A stretch of 64,000 nucleotides of DNA, from contig NZ_KI912608.1 of NCBI RefSeq assembly GCF_000519265.1, positions 2,265,313 to 2,329,312 of the forward strand, in the 5' to 3' direction. Below are positions 9,094 through 17,993 of the stretch, one piece after another (position 1 is the first letter of the stretch; each line of letters begins with the position of its first letter). A program made the translations under genes and the position numbers. Source of the DNA: Desulfonatronum lacustre DSM 10312 (GTDB lineage: Bacteria > Desulfobacterota > Desulfovibrionia > Desulfovibrionales > Desulfonatronaceae). The notes under the pieces were generated by a model. It saw only the letters and a list, made by a program, of their open reading frames with translations. It was not told where the DNA came from and did not search any database.

Positions 9094-11556
9094 ATGCCGG
9101 AGAAGAAAGAGAAAAAAAACCAGATCGGCGTCGCGCCGGAAATTCATCTGCCGTTGATGACCTTGCGGGAAGTGGTCATGTTCCCGCGGGCCATCATGCC
9201 GTTGTTCGTCGGACGTGAGACGTCCATTCGGGCCATTGAGCGCGCACTGAACAAGTTCGACAAGCAGATCTACCTGGTCACCCAAAAACATCCCGAGGCC
9301 GAGGACCCGTCCCCCGACGACCTGTACGACCTAGGCACGGTCAGCCGGATTCTGCAGTTGCTCCGGCTTCCGGACGGGACCATCAAGGTGCTGTTCGAGG
9401 GACTTTACCGAGCCACGTGGTCCAAGGAGTACGGCATCCAGGAGATTGAGCCCGGATACCCCATGGTCCTGGCCCACGGAATGGTCGGCGAGGACGCGGC
9501 CACACCGGAGGCCCTGGCCTTGATCCGAGCGGTCCAGGACTCCCTCCAGGACTACGCCAAGATCAATAAGAAGCTGGCTCCGGAAACCATGGCCGCCATC
9601 AACTCCCTGAATACTCCGGGGCGACTGGCGGACAGCCTGATGCCGCACTTGAAAGTTCCCTTCGCGGACAAACAGGCGGCCCTGGAACAGCCCAATCCCC
9701 AGGTTCGCCTGGAAAACGCCTACGAGTTGCTGCTCAAGGACATTGAGCTGACGTCCCTGGAAAAAAAGGTCAAAAGCCGAGTCAAGCAGCAGATGGAGCG
9801 CAACCACCGGGATTTCTACCTCAACGAGCAGATCAAGGCCATCCAGAAGGAAATGGGGCGGGGCGAGGAGGAGGCCGGCCAGGAACTCGAAGAATTGGCC
9901 AAACAACTTGAAGCCCTGGATCTGCCCAACGAGGCTCGGGAAAAATGCGCCAAGGAAATCAAAAAACTACGGCAGATGTCGCCGCAGTCCGCGGAATTCA
10001 CCGTGGTCCGCAACTACGTGGATTGGATACTGAACCTGCCTTGGAACGCCATCCAACCCACCTCCCTGGACCTCAAGGCCGCCCAGACCATCCTGGACGA
10101 GGACCATTTCGCCCTGGACAAGCCCAAGGAGCGGATTCTGGAATACCTGGCCGTGCAGACCCTGGTGGAGAAGATCAAGGGCCCGATCCTCTGCCTGGTC
10201 GGGCCTCCCGGCGTGGGCAAGACCTCTTTGGCCAAATCCGTGGCCCGGGCCATGGGTCGGGAGTTCGTGCGCATCTCCTTGGGCGGTGTCCGGGACGAGG
10301 CCGAGATTCGCGGCCACCGGCGGACCTACATCGGAGCCCTGCCGGGCAAGATCATCCAGTCCCTGCGGCGGGTGAAATTCAATAACCCGGTGTTCTGCCT
10401 GGACGAAGTGGACAAGATGAGCACGGATTTCCGAGGCGATCCGTCCGCCGCGCTTCTGGAAGTGTTGGACCCGGAACAGAACGACGCCTTCAGCGATCAC
10501 TATCTGGATCTGGATTACGATCTGTCCAAGATCTTCTTCATCACCACGGCCAACACCCTGCACTCCATTCCCGGCCCCTTGCGGGACCGCATGGAGATCA
10601 TCCGCCTGCCCGGCTACCTGGAAGTGGAAAAGACACGCATCGCCAAGGACTTTTTAACGCCCCGCCTGCTGACCAAGCACGGCCTGACCGCTTCGGACAT
10701 GACCTTTTCCGAGGGCGCGGTTCTGGAGATCATCCGCCGCTACACCCGAGAGGCCGGAGTGCGCAACCTGGAGCGGGAAATGGCCTCCATCTGTCGCAAG
10801 GTGGCCCGCAAGGTGGTGGAGGAAGGACGGGCCGACAAGCCCGTGGCCGTGAGCAAGACCATGGTCGCCACGTACCTGGGCGTGGCGAAGTTTCGCTACG
10901 GCGAGCGGGAGGAGCGGTCCCAGCCCGGTGTGGCCACGGGACTGGCCTGGACCGAAATGGGAGGTGAACTGCTTCTGGTGGAGGTCTCCCTGATGCCGGG
11001 CACCGGCAAGGTGGAGATCACCGGCAAGCTGGGCGACGTGATGCAGGAGTCGGCCCGGGCCGCCTGGAGCTATGTCCGCTCCCGCTCGGACCTGTTCGGA
11101 CTGCGCCCGGACTTTTACAAGGAAATCGACATCCACATCCACGTTCCGGAAGGCGCCACGCCCAAGGACGGCCCCTCCGCCGGAATCACCCTGGCCACCA
11201 GCGTGATCTCGGCCCTGCTCAACCTGCCGGTGCGCAACGACCTGGCCATGACCGGGGAAATCACCCTGCGCGGCCGCGTACTGCCCATCGGCGGAGTCCG
11301 GGAAAAACTTCTGGCCGCGCACCGCGGGTTGATCGCCAAGGTGATCATCCCGGCGGACAACGCCAAGGATCTCAAAGAAGTCCCGGCAAACATCCTCAAG
11401 GACCTGGAAATCATCACCGTGGAACACATGGACGAAGTCCTCTGCCACGCCCTGACCGTGGGCGTGCGCGAAGACATTTTCTGCGTCCCCCCCACGGACA
11501 TTCTGCCCCTGTCCCGCCGACTGCTCAAAGAGGAACATCAGCCCAGGACGCAGTAA
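9094..11556 (+). CDS. lon: Lon protease
   Basis: An 820-residue ATP-dependent serine protease. An N-terminal substrate-recognition domain (about 20-210) and coiled coil precede the AAA+ module with Walker A GPPGVGKT at 370-377 and Walker B FCLDEVDKM near 430. The C-terminal protease domain has the Ser-Lys dyad: Ser695 in PKDGPSAG and Lys738 in REKLLAAHR, 43 residues apart as in the family. It starts 34 bases after clpX and closes the proteolysis cluster. A strong hairpin terminator follows. Confidence 0.97.
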   Translation: MPEKKEKKNQIGVAPEIHLPLMTLREVVMFPRAIMPLFVGRETSIRAIERALNKFDKQIYLVTQKHPEAEDPSPDDLYDLGTVSRILQLLRLPDGTIKVLFEGLYRATWSKEYGIQEIEPGYPMVLAHGMVGEDAATPEALALIRAVQDSLQDYAKINKKLAPETMAAINSLNTPGRLADSLMPHLKVPFADKQAALEQPNPQVRLENAYELLLKDIELTSLEKKVKSRVKQQMERNHRDFYLNEQIKAIQKEMGRGEEEAGQELEELAKQLEALDLPNEAREKCAKEIKKLRQMSPQSAEFTVVRNYVDWILNLPWNAIQPTSLDLKAAQTILDEDHFALDKPKERILEYLAVQTLVEKIKGPILCLVGPPGVGKTSLAKSVARAMGREFVRISLGGVRDEAEIRGHRRTYIGALPGKIIQSLRRVKFNNPVFCLDEVDKMSTDFRGDPSAALLEVLDPEQNDAFSDHYLDLDYDLSKIFFITTANTLHSIPGPLRDRMEIIRLPGYLEVEKTRIAKDFLTPRLLTKHGLTASDMTFSEGAVLEIIRRYTREAGVRNLEREMASICRKVARKVVEEGRADKPVAVSKTMVATYLGVAKFRYGEREERSQPGVATGLAWTEMGGELLLVEVSLMPGTGKVEITGKLGDVMQESARAAWSYVRSRSDLFGLRPDFYKEIDIHIHVPEGATPKDGPSAGITLATSVISALLNLPVRNDLAMTGEITLRGRVLPIGGVREKLLAAHRGLIAKVIIPADNAKDLKEVPANILKDLEIITVEHMDEVLCHALTVGVREDIFCVPPTDILPLSRRLLKEEHQPRTQ

Positions 11557-11612
11557 ACGAGGCAAGCGATACCCGCCACAGGAACAACAAAGAAGCGGCA
11601 AAGCTGATCAAA

Positions 11613-11655
11613 AAAGGGGTTGGATGATGCGATCATCCAACCCCTTTGAATTTTC
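11613..11655 (+). terminator. Terminator of lon
   Basis: A perfect 16-base stem (AAAGGGGTTGGATGAT at 11613-11628, complement at 11632-11647) with a three-base loop, followed by GAATTTT. Confidence 0.85.
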
Positions 11656-12001
11656 TGGCAATGTTGGCACTGCCGGCGAAATTGGCGCAACACCCGCGAC
11701 CAAGTGGCACAATACTGATACAACGCAAACATGACTGATCACGTAACGCCTTTGTTTGTGAGGAAAAACAGGCGTTTTCCGATTCCTACTCATCCGTCGA
11801 ATAAGCATTTTTTAGACAAAAGGGAGGAAGGGCAGGCGTTTGACGGGCATTTTTTTCGCCTTGTCTTGCACCCTTCCGTCATGGCATAGGAAAGCAGGAC
11901 AAAAGCGGAAAAACCTTTTACCCGAAAAACACGGGACAACCCTTTGCCCGAAAAAAGTGGGATAGCAGCGAGGAAAAAATGACCATTCCAAAGAAGCGCA
12001 C
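11656..12001. other. 346-bp spacer without a recognisable gene
   Basis: Between the lon terminator and the tRNA-Lys terminator there is A-rich sequence with scattered short CCCGAAAAA-like words around 11910-11965. Small open frames on the minus strand lack convincing composition or start signals. I see no gene or defined repeat. Confidence 0.5.
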
Positions 12002-12036
12002 AAAAAAAGGCTTACGATTTTCATCGTAAGCCTTTG
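12002..12036 (-). terminator. Terminator of tRNA-Lys
   Basis: Read on the minus strand, AAAGGCTTACGAT and its complement form a 13-base stem with a four-base loop, followed by seven Ts. It lies eight bases downstream of the tRNA 3' end. Confidence 0.85.
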
Positions 12037-12043
12037 ATTGTTC

Positions 12044-12119
12044 TGGTGGGTCACCAAGGAATCGAACCTTGAACCTCCGGATTAAGAGTCCGCTGCTCTG
12101 CCAGTTGAGCTAGTGACCC
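12044..12119 (-). tRNA. tRNA-Lys, anticodon CTT
   Basis: On the minus strand the 76-base molecule starts GGGTCAC and ends GTGACCC-A-CCA. The D-arm has AGCTCAACTGGCAGAGC; the anticodon loop CTCTTAA gives anticodon CTT, reading AAG; the T-arm is CAAGG-TTCGATT-CCTTG. One mismatch at the base of the anticodon stem (27-43) is the only irregularity. Confidence 0.95.
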
Positions 12120-12148
12120 AGGGACGTGCCGCTCGCGGCAAGACAGCA

Positions 12149-12178
12149 CCTATAGACCTCACTCATGTACCTTGTCAA
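12149..12178 (-). promoter_or_regulatory. Sigma-70-type promoter of tRNA-Lys
   Basis: On the minus strand TTGACA (12173-12178), an 18-base spacer and TATAGG (12149-12154) precede the tRNA by about 30 bases. Confidence 0.6.
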
Positions 12179-12189
12179 GGCGGATTTGA

Positions 12190-14154
12190 ATGAAGCGTAT
12201 TTTTTTGAGGCATCAAGCGGAAAGTATGGAACGAGGCAGGTTCGTTTCGGGACGGGCATGGTTGTTTGGTTCTTACCTGCTGTTGATCGGTCTTGGGATC
12301 GCCCTAGGGGCCGGGATCGGCCCTTGGGAGCGATTGGCTCGCGGTGACGCGGCTCCGGCACCGTATTCGTCCAGGCTGGAGACGTATGTGCTGGATGAGG
12401 ATTTTGGCCTATTGCCCGCGGGCGCGACGGTGGGGGTGTATTGGGTGACTCCGGCACCGGGCTGGTACGCTTACGGGCACGAGCCCGGTGCCACCGGCAT
12501 GCCAACCACGTTGCAGGCCATGCTCGCGCCGGGCGAGGAATATCTGCGCGTGCTGTATCCTCCGGGCGTCGTGATCGAGGACAGCCTGGAGCCCGGTGTG
12601 ATGGTGGAGGCCTTCAAGGAGGCCACTCCGCTTTTCGTCGTTTTACCCGGCGAGGAGGTTTTGCGGGAACGCGACGTTCTTCATGTCCACCTGCGGATGT
12701 TGTTGTGCTCGGATCGCAGTTGCTGGCCCATTGATCTGCGCGAAGATCATGAGGTCGCGGACCTTCTGAAGCGAACGCGTCACGTTTCGGAGGATGAACC
12801 GGACTGGACCGAACGGCTGTTGACGGCGGCCCCTGGAGCCACGACGACCCCGTTCGTTCGGCCCGGTTCCGCAAGCGCTCCGGTCACGGAGTCGGCGCTC
12901 ATCGAATTCGCTCCGGAGCGGCTTGAACCCGTTTCCTTTCAGCCCGGGTTGGAGGTTCGCGGCTTGGGCAAAGCCTTGCTGCTGGCCCTACTCGGGGGAT
13001 TGATCCTGAACTTGACTCCCTGCGTGCTGCCCGTGGTCAGCCTGAAGCTGCGCGGTCTGATTCCGGATGCGTCCTCCGGGGATATGGAAAGCCAGCGCAA
13101 GGCGTTCCGGGATCACAACCAGCTCTTCGCCTTGGGCATTTTGACGTTTTTCATGATTCTGGCGTTTCTGCTCTCCCTGACCGGGATGGTCTGGGGCCAG
13201 ATATTTCAAAGCCCGACCACGGTCATCGTCCTGGCCACGCTTTTACTGGCTTTGAGCCTGAGTCTGTTCGGCGTCTTCAATCTTCCGGTGATCGATCTGA
13301 AGATGGGTCGCAAGGGGGAATCCTCCCTGTCCAGCGAGGGACAGGCGTATTTCACGGGGATGTTGGCCACGCTTTTGGCCACTCCGTGCAGTGGGCCGTT
13401 TTTGGGCGGAGTCCTGGCCTGGACCCTGGTCCAGCCGCCGCTGGTGGTGGCCGGGGTGTTCTTCTGCGTGGGTCTGGGCATGGCCACGCCATACTTCGTA
13501 GTCAGTTTCTTTCCCAATCTGGTCCGCTTCCTGCCCAGACCCGGCAACTGGACGCTCTACCTGGAAAAGGCCCTGGGGTTTTTGCTTCTGGCCACCTGCA
13601 TTTACCTGTTGACCTTTCTGCCCGGTGAATTCCTGTTCCCCGTGCTTATCTTGTTCTGGGCCACGGGCATGGCCTCCTGGATTTGGGGTGGATGGACGAA
13701 TCTGTCGCATTCGGCCTTACGACGCTGGTCGATACGGGCCGGGGCCTTGGTTCTGGTGCTGGCCGCGGGAGGCTGGGCCTTGACCGCCAAGCCCGTGTCC
13801 AGCGATTGGGAGCCGTTTTCCTCGGAATTGTACGTCCAGGCTCTGGGCACGGACCGGATGCTCGTGGAATTTACCGCGGAATGGTGCCCGAATTGCAAGT
13901 TTCTGGAAAAAACCGTGCTCACTCCGGGCAATCTCGCCCCGTTTCAGGACAAGTACGGCCTGCGCCTGGTCAAAGTGGACCTGACCCATGACAATCCGGA
14001 CGGAATGGCCCTGTTGCGCGGCCTGGGCAGCCAAAGCATCCCCCTGGTGGCAATCTTTGATCACGGCGAATCGGCGGAGCGTCCGATGATTCTCCGGGAT
14101 CTCTTCACCTTGGGACAACTGGAGCAGGCCCTGGAGTCGGCCTTTGACCCGTAA
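12190..14154 (+). CDS. dsbD: DsbD/ScsB-type thiol:disulfide interchange protein
   Basis: A 654-residue membrane protein that passes electrons from cytoplasmic thioredoxin across the membrane to periplasmic thiol proteins, including those used in cytochrome c maturation. After an N-terminal hydrophobic segment comes a periplasmic domain (about 45-250), then eight or so membrane helices from about 265 to 545. These carry the redox cysteines Cys278 (NLTPCVLPVV) and Cys400 (LLATPCSGPF). A C-terminal thioredoxin domain has C566-P-N-C569. The three-domain layout is that of DsbD or ScsB. ATG 12226 is an alternative start. Given the cytochromes expected in this organism, a role in haem-c assembly is reasonable. 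Confidence 0.9.
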   Translation: MKRIFLRHQAESMERGRFVSGRAWLFGSYLLLIGLGIALGAGIGPWERLARGDAAPAPYSSRLETYVLDEDFGLLPAGATVGVYWVTPAPGWYAYGHEPGATGMPTTLQAMLAPGEEYLRVLYPPGVVIEDSLEPGVMVEAFKEATPLFVVLPGEEVLRERDVLHVHLRMLLCSDRSCWPIDLREDHEVADLLKRTRHVSEDEPDWTERLLTAAPGATTTPFVRPGSASAPVTESALIEFAPERLEPVSFQPGLEVRGLGKALLLALLGGLILNLTPCVLPVVSLKLRGLIPDASSGDMESQRKAFRDHNQLFALGILTFFMILAFLLSLTGMVWGQIFQSPTTVIVLATLLLALSLSLFGVFNLPVIDLKMGRKGESSLSSEGQAYFTGMLATLLATPCSGPFLGGVLAWTLVQPPLVVAGVFFCVGLGMATPYFVVSFFPNLVRFLPRPGNWTLYLEKALGFLLLATCIYLLTFLPGEFLFPVLILFWATGMASWIWGGWTNLSHSALRRWSIRAGALVLVLAAGGWALTAKPVSSDWEPFSSELYVQALGTDRMLVEFTAEWCPNCKFLEKTVLTPGNLAPFQDKYGLRLVKVDLTHDNPDGMALLRGLGSQSIPLVAIFDHGESAERPMILRDLFTLGQLEQALESAFDP

Positions 14155-14197
14155 TGAGGAGCGACGACCTGGTCGGGGTTGGGTGAAGCGCCCGGCC

Positions 14198-15271
14198 TTA
14201 CGCCGCCAACAGATAGTCGCGACCCGGAAGGTATCCCCGCCCGCGCAGGAAGTGCTCGATGTCTTCGGCCCCGCCGTGCCCGGCGACGTAGGAAACCAGA
14301 AAGGCCCGTCCCGGAGAAGGAGCCTCGTCGCGGTGGATGACGGGACGACCGGCCACGCGACGATTGATCTTGCACGGATCGATGTCCAGCCAGGCGGTGA
14401 TCTCCACGCCGTGATCCAAAAGCATTTCCGCCCGACGGCGAGTGATTCGGCCCGCGCCCATGACCATGATGCGGGGATGATGCGGATTATGCTTCGCCAG
14501 CCATTTTGCCAGATAAGCGGCCTTGACGGCGTAGAATTCCCGGACGCCGTAGCGAGGGTGGGTCCGGGAAAGGCGATGCGGAGGGTCGTTCCAGACGTAA
14601 AACGTCTCGGGTAGCTTGGCCATGCGCACGCCGAGGCTCAGCCAGCGCAGCCAGAGTTCATAGTCTTCGGGAAACGGCCCGTCCCGATAGACGCCGAACC
14701 GGTGAACCAGTTCCTTGCGGAACAGTACGGTGGGATGGACCAGGGGGGATTCGCGGAACCGGCCCAAGCTGATCCGTTCCTGGGTCAGCAGAGTGTTGGT
14801 CCAGTCCAAATGTCGTTTGTACCCTCCGGCATGTTCCGCGCTCCCGCCGAACGCGGCCCGGCAGGCGACGAGGCCGACGTCCGGATTTTGCCGCAGGAAG
14901 TCGACCTGTTTTTGGAGTCGCTCCGGATGGCTTACGTCATCGGCGTCCATGCGCGCAATGTACTCGCCGCCCGCGGCGGTCAGCCCGTGATTCAGGGCCT
15001 GAACGATCCCTCCGTGCTTGATTCCCAGCACCCGCACGCGACGGTCGTTCCGGGCATATTCCTGAAGGACGGCTCGGGTGGCGGACGTTTCCGGCGCATC
15101 AGGAGGTTCGGGGCCGCCTGGGGTTCCGCGAGGGCCGTCCTCTGGACGGTCGTCGGAACCGTCGTCCACCGCGATAATTTCCAGGTCCGTGAAGGATTGA
15201 CGCAGCAGACTGTCCAGCGCATCCGGCAAGGTAGCGGCGGCGTTGTGGACGGGCAGAAGAACGGAAATCAT
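14198..15271 (-). CDS. Family 2 glycosyltransferase with C-terminal extension
   Basis: A 357-residue protein from the ATG at 15271, where the GT-A fold begins at once (MISVLLPVHNAAATLPDAL). VDDGSDD near 33-39 and the metal-binding RMDADD near 100-105 are the donor sugar-nucleotide motifs; FPEDYELWLRW is the acceptor-side ED motif. After about residue 260 a separate segment begins with RIMVMGAGRITRRRAEMLL, reading like a nucleotide-binding Rossmann start, and runs to the end. Acceptor and donor are not predictable. It is convergent with dsbD and divergent from the sensor kinase gene. Confidence 0.87.
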   Translation of the reverse strand: MISVLLPVHNAAATLPDALDSLLRQSFTDLEIIAVDDGSDDRPEDGPRGTPGGPEPPDAPETSATRAVLQEYARNDRRVRVLGIKHGGIVQALNHGLTAAGGEYIARMDADDVSHPERLQKQVDFLRQNPDVGLVACRAAFGGSAEHAGGYKRHLDWTNTLLTQERISLGRFRESPLVHPTVLFRKELVHRFGVYRDGPFPEDYELWLRWLSLGVRMAKLPETFYVWNDPPHRLSRTHPRYGVREFYAVKAAYLAKWLAKHNPHHPRIMVMGAGRITRRRAEMLLDHGVEITAWLDIDPCKINRRVAGRPVIHRDEAPSPGRAFLVSYVAGHGGAEDIEHFLRGRGYLPGRDYLLAA

Positions 15272-15369
15272 GGCAATTCTTGAATTCTTGGCAAAATGGC
15301 GTAAAGGTCCGAAGGACATGCCGGTGGTTGAAACAAAGGTCAAGCCCGATTATGCCGGGAATATCCGAA

Positions 15370-15375
15370 TATAAT
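15370..15375 (+). promoter_or_regulatory. Candidate -10 element of the sensor kinase gene
   Basis: A consensus TATAAT lies 39 bases before the GTG start; no good -35 is found at the proper distance, so an activator may be needed. Confidence 0.3.
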
Positions 15376-15414
15376 TTTGGGTAAAGTCCGGACAAGAATC
15401 CCAAGGAGCCCGCC

Positions 15415-16860
15415 GTGAGACGACCTCGAATCTCCCTCGGGGTGAAAATTCTGGGATTGATTTCCCTGGTGACCTGTTTGGTGTTTTTCGGCCTTTTCGC
15501 GGCCAATTACTACTGGAAACAAAAGATCACCATTCACCAGATCGACCGCCTGGGCCTGCGCGTTTCCGAATTGCTGAGCATGGCCATCGACGGCCCGATG
15601 CGCCGAGGCGACAATCCCGGGACCCATGAGCAATTTCGTATAGCCTCGGATTTGTACGAGGACATCCGGATCTACCTGACGGATTTCCGCGGCAACATCA
15701 CGTATTCCACGGAACCCGAAACCCTGAGACGCGACCTGCTTGACCTGTACGACCATTCTGAGGTCCGTGACATGCTCGACGTCAGTCTGACCGAGGGGAT
15801 GGACTCGGGCATGCTTTTGGAACTGCGGGATCGTCCCTACTACCTGCGCGTCAGGAGCATCACCAACAGTCCGGAATGCCACCATTGTCACGGCGCAAGT
15901 CAACCGACCCTCGGCGCGTTGTTCGAGTTTCAAGACATGCACGAGGACTTCTCCCAGCTCCGGACCATGCAGATGTACGGCGGGCTGATGGCTTTCGGCG
16001 GGCTGGCGGCGCTGTTGGCCTGCGTTTTGTTTTATTTGCGCACGCACCTGCTGGACCGCATCGGCAAGCTGTCCCGGGTCAGTCAGGCGATTCGCCGGGG
16101 AAATTATTCCGAGGACTTCGGCATTCAGGGCTCGGATGAACTCAGCGAATTGGGGCACAACCTTTCCACCATGGTCCACCGGCTGCAGGCCGCGGAGAAA
16201 TACGCCGCCATCGGCGAGTTTTCCACGTACATCGCCCATGAAATCCGCAACCCGCTTTTCGCCATCGGCGGCTTTGCCAATACCCTGGTTCGAGCGCCGG
16301 GGCTGGACGACACCAGTATGCAAAAGCTCAGGATCATCCTCAGCGAATCCAAGCGGCTGGACGACATCTTACGGACATTCATCAATTTTTCGCGTCCCCT
16401 GGAACTGACCATGAGCCCGGTGCGGATCGACATGTTGGTAAAAGAGGTGGCGCGCTCCCTGGACGCATCCATCCTTGCCCCGAACATCCGTGCTCGACTG
16501 GATCTGACCGAAACGACCCCCTCCATTGTCACGGATCCGGAAATGGTCCGGCAGTGTCTGAAAAATTTGATCAAAAACGCCGTATCCACCATGCCTTCCG
16601 GCGGTGAACTGCGGATTTCCGTCCGAGAAGGCCGGGACAACGTTGTCTTGGAGGTCGCCGACACTGGGCACGGCCTGCCCAGCGATGTTCTGGATCATCC
16701 CTTCAATCCGTTCACTAGCCTGGAATTGGCGATGACCCGGAAGATCGTGATCGACCTGGGTGGAGAACTGCACCTGGAAAGCAGTCGGGAGACGGGAACC
16801 ACGGCCACGTTGCGTCTGCCCAAGATCCGAAGCGCGGAGGCGGGAGTGAAAGGGGCCTGA
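15415..16860 (+). CDS. Sensor histidine kinase with periplasmic haem-c motif
   Basis: A 481-residue kinase starting at GTG 15415, eight bases after AAGGAG. A membrane helix (about 12-32) leads to a periplasmic domain that contains CHHCH at residues 155-159, a CxxCH haem-c site. A second helix (about 188-208) is followed by HAMP, then the H-box with His275 in IAHEIRNPL and an HATPase domain (NLIKNAV, ADTGHGLP). The C-terminal ATPase lacks a full GTGLGL box: after HPFNPFTS the text goes directly to LELAMTRKIV. The periplasmic part resembles DUF3365/Tll0287-like haem sensors. No response regulator is adjacent; rdgB follows. Confidence 0.88.
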   Translation: MRRPRISLGVKILGLISLVTCLVFFGLFAANYYWKQKITIHQIDRLGLRVSELLSMAIDGPMRRGDNPGTHEQFRIASDLYEDIRIYLTDFRGNITYSTEPETLRRDLLDLYDHSEVRDMLDVSLTEGMDSGMLLELRDRPYYLRVRSITNSPECHHCHGASQPTLGALFEFQDMHEDFSQLRTMQMYGGLMAFGGLAALLACVLFYLRTHLLDRIGKLSRVSQAIRRGNYSEDFGIQGSDELSELGHNLSTMVHRLQAAEKYAAIGEFSTYIAHEIRNPLFAIGGFANTLVRAPGLDDTSMQKLRIILSESKRLDDILRTFINFSRPLELTMSPVRIDMLVKEVARSLDASILAPNIRARLDLTETTPSIVTDPEMVRQCLKNLIKNAVSTMPSGGELRISVREGRDNVVLEVADTGHGLPSDVLDHPFNPFTSLELAMTRKIVIDLGGELHLESSRETGTTATLRLPKIRSAEAGVKGA

Positions 16861-16948
16861 GTCAGGAGACCGTGGGCGGTGGGGGGTGTCAAGAGTTGGG
16901 GCGGAGATTGTGAATGGAACGTGAAAATACCGTGAGAGGGGAAGAGAG

Positions 16949-17575
16949 TTGGAACTGATCATTGCCACGAAAAATAAGGGCAAAGCCACAGAAATCGCTG
17001 CATTGTTGGAGAAATTCGACGTGCGGGTGCTGACCATGGACGCCTTTCCGGAAATTGGCGAAATTCCGGAAACAGGCGAGACGTTCGAGGAGAACGCCTT
17101 GATAAAGGCTAGGGCCGTGGCCCGGTTGACAGGACTGACGTCCTTGGCGGACGACTCCGGTCTGGAAGTGGACGCCCTGGCGGATGCGCCGGGTGTGTAT
17201 TCAGCCCGGTTCAGTGGCCCTGACGCCACGGATGAGACGAACAACGCCCTGTTGTTGTCCCGGCTGGAAGGAATTCCCTGGGAGGACCGAGGGGCTCGTT
17301 TCGTCAGCGTGATCGCGGTCCATGCCCCGGTGATGGGCGGCAAGGAATTGCTGGCCAGAGGGACATGGTCCGGCAGGATCGCGATCTCCCCTCAAGGCCG
17401 GAACGGCTTTGGCTATGATCCGCTGTTTTTCGACGAGGAACTCAGCCTGACGTCCGCCCAACTGGAACCGACCGAAAAAAACAAACGCAGCCACAGGGCC
17501 GCGGCCCTGCGCCGCTTGGCCGACGCCTGGCCAGACTTCATCCGCGCAATTCAGGGCAAGGGCTCGAAGGGCTAG
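16949..17575 (+). CDS. rdgB: XTP/dITP diphosphatase (RdgB/HAM1)
   Basis: A 208-residue house-cleaning enzyme that hydrolyses XTP, ITP and dITP to monophosphates and so keeps deaminated purines out of nucleic acids. IIATKNKGKATEI at the N-terminus binds the triphosphate; DDSGLEVDAL and PGVYSARFSG near 67-90 and the late NKRSHRAAALRRL are family hallmarks. The start is an uncommon TTG at 16949, preceded by GAGGGGAAGAG; no ATG fits better because the fold begins at residue 2. Confidence 0.95.
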   Translation: MELIIATKNKGKATEIAALLEKFDVRVLTMDAFPEIGEIPETGETFEENALIKARAVARLTGLTSLADDSGLEVDALADAPGVYSARFSGPDATDETNNALLLSRLEGIPWEDRGARFVSVIAVHAPVMGGKELLARGTWSGRIAISPQGRNGFGYDPLFFDEELSLTSAQLEPTEKNKRSHRAAALRRLADAWPDFIRAIQGKGSKG

Positions 17576-17585
17576 CAGGAGGCCC

Positions 17586-17792
17586 CAGGGCAGATTTGCA
17601 CTCTGTAACATCTTCATAATACGAGAACATTAGACAGCTTGATGTTCAAAGTGCATCCCCATGGGGCACCAGCATACGTCGAAATTAAAATCGCTCTCTA
17701 AATCGGAAAGTTGTCAGAAACCGATTTCAATCATGATTTCGATTTGGATACCGACCAGATAACGTGTATGAGCCGAAATCAAATTAGCCCTG
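17586..17792. repeat. Six-base-periodic element, GAAATC type, with terminal repeats (copy A2)
   Basis: The ends CAGGGCAGATTTG (17586-17598) and CAAATTAGCCCTG (17780-17792) form a terminal inverted repeat with two mismatches. Inside, CGAAATTAAAATCG around 17680-17693 faces CGATTTCAATCATGATTTCG from 17722. The arms are more degenerate than in copies A3, A4 and A6. The element fills the gap between rdgB and the amidase gene. Confidence 0.6.
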
Positions 17793-17993
17793 CAGGAGGC
17801 CCGGTAACCCCTTGACTTCAGGGCTAATGATGGTCACTTTGAAGTGCGCGACTGCCATTGGCGGTCCTTCCCGGCATCTTTGCAGCTTTTCTTGCCGCCA
17901 TTCCGAGTCCCGGTCCTGCAACGATTCGTTGTCGCGGCCCGTTTCACAACCCCGATCTTACATCAGAATCTCTTCAGACACGCCGAGGCGCCC

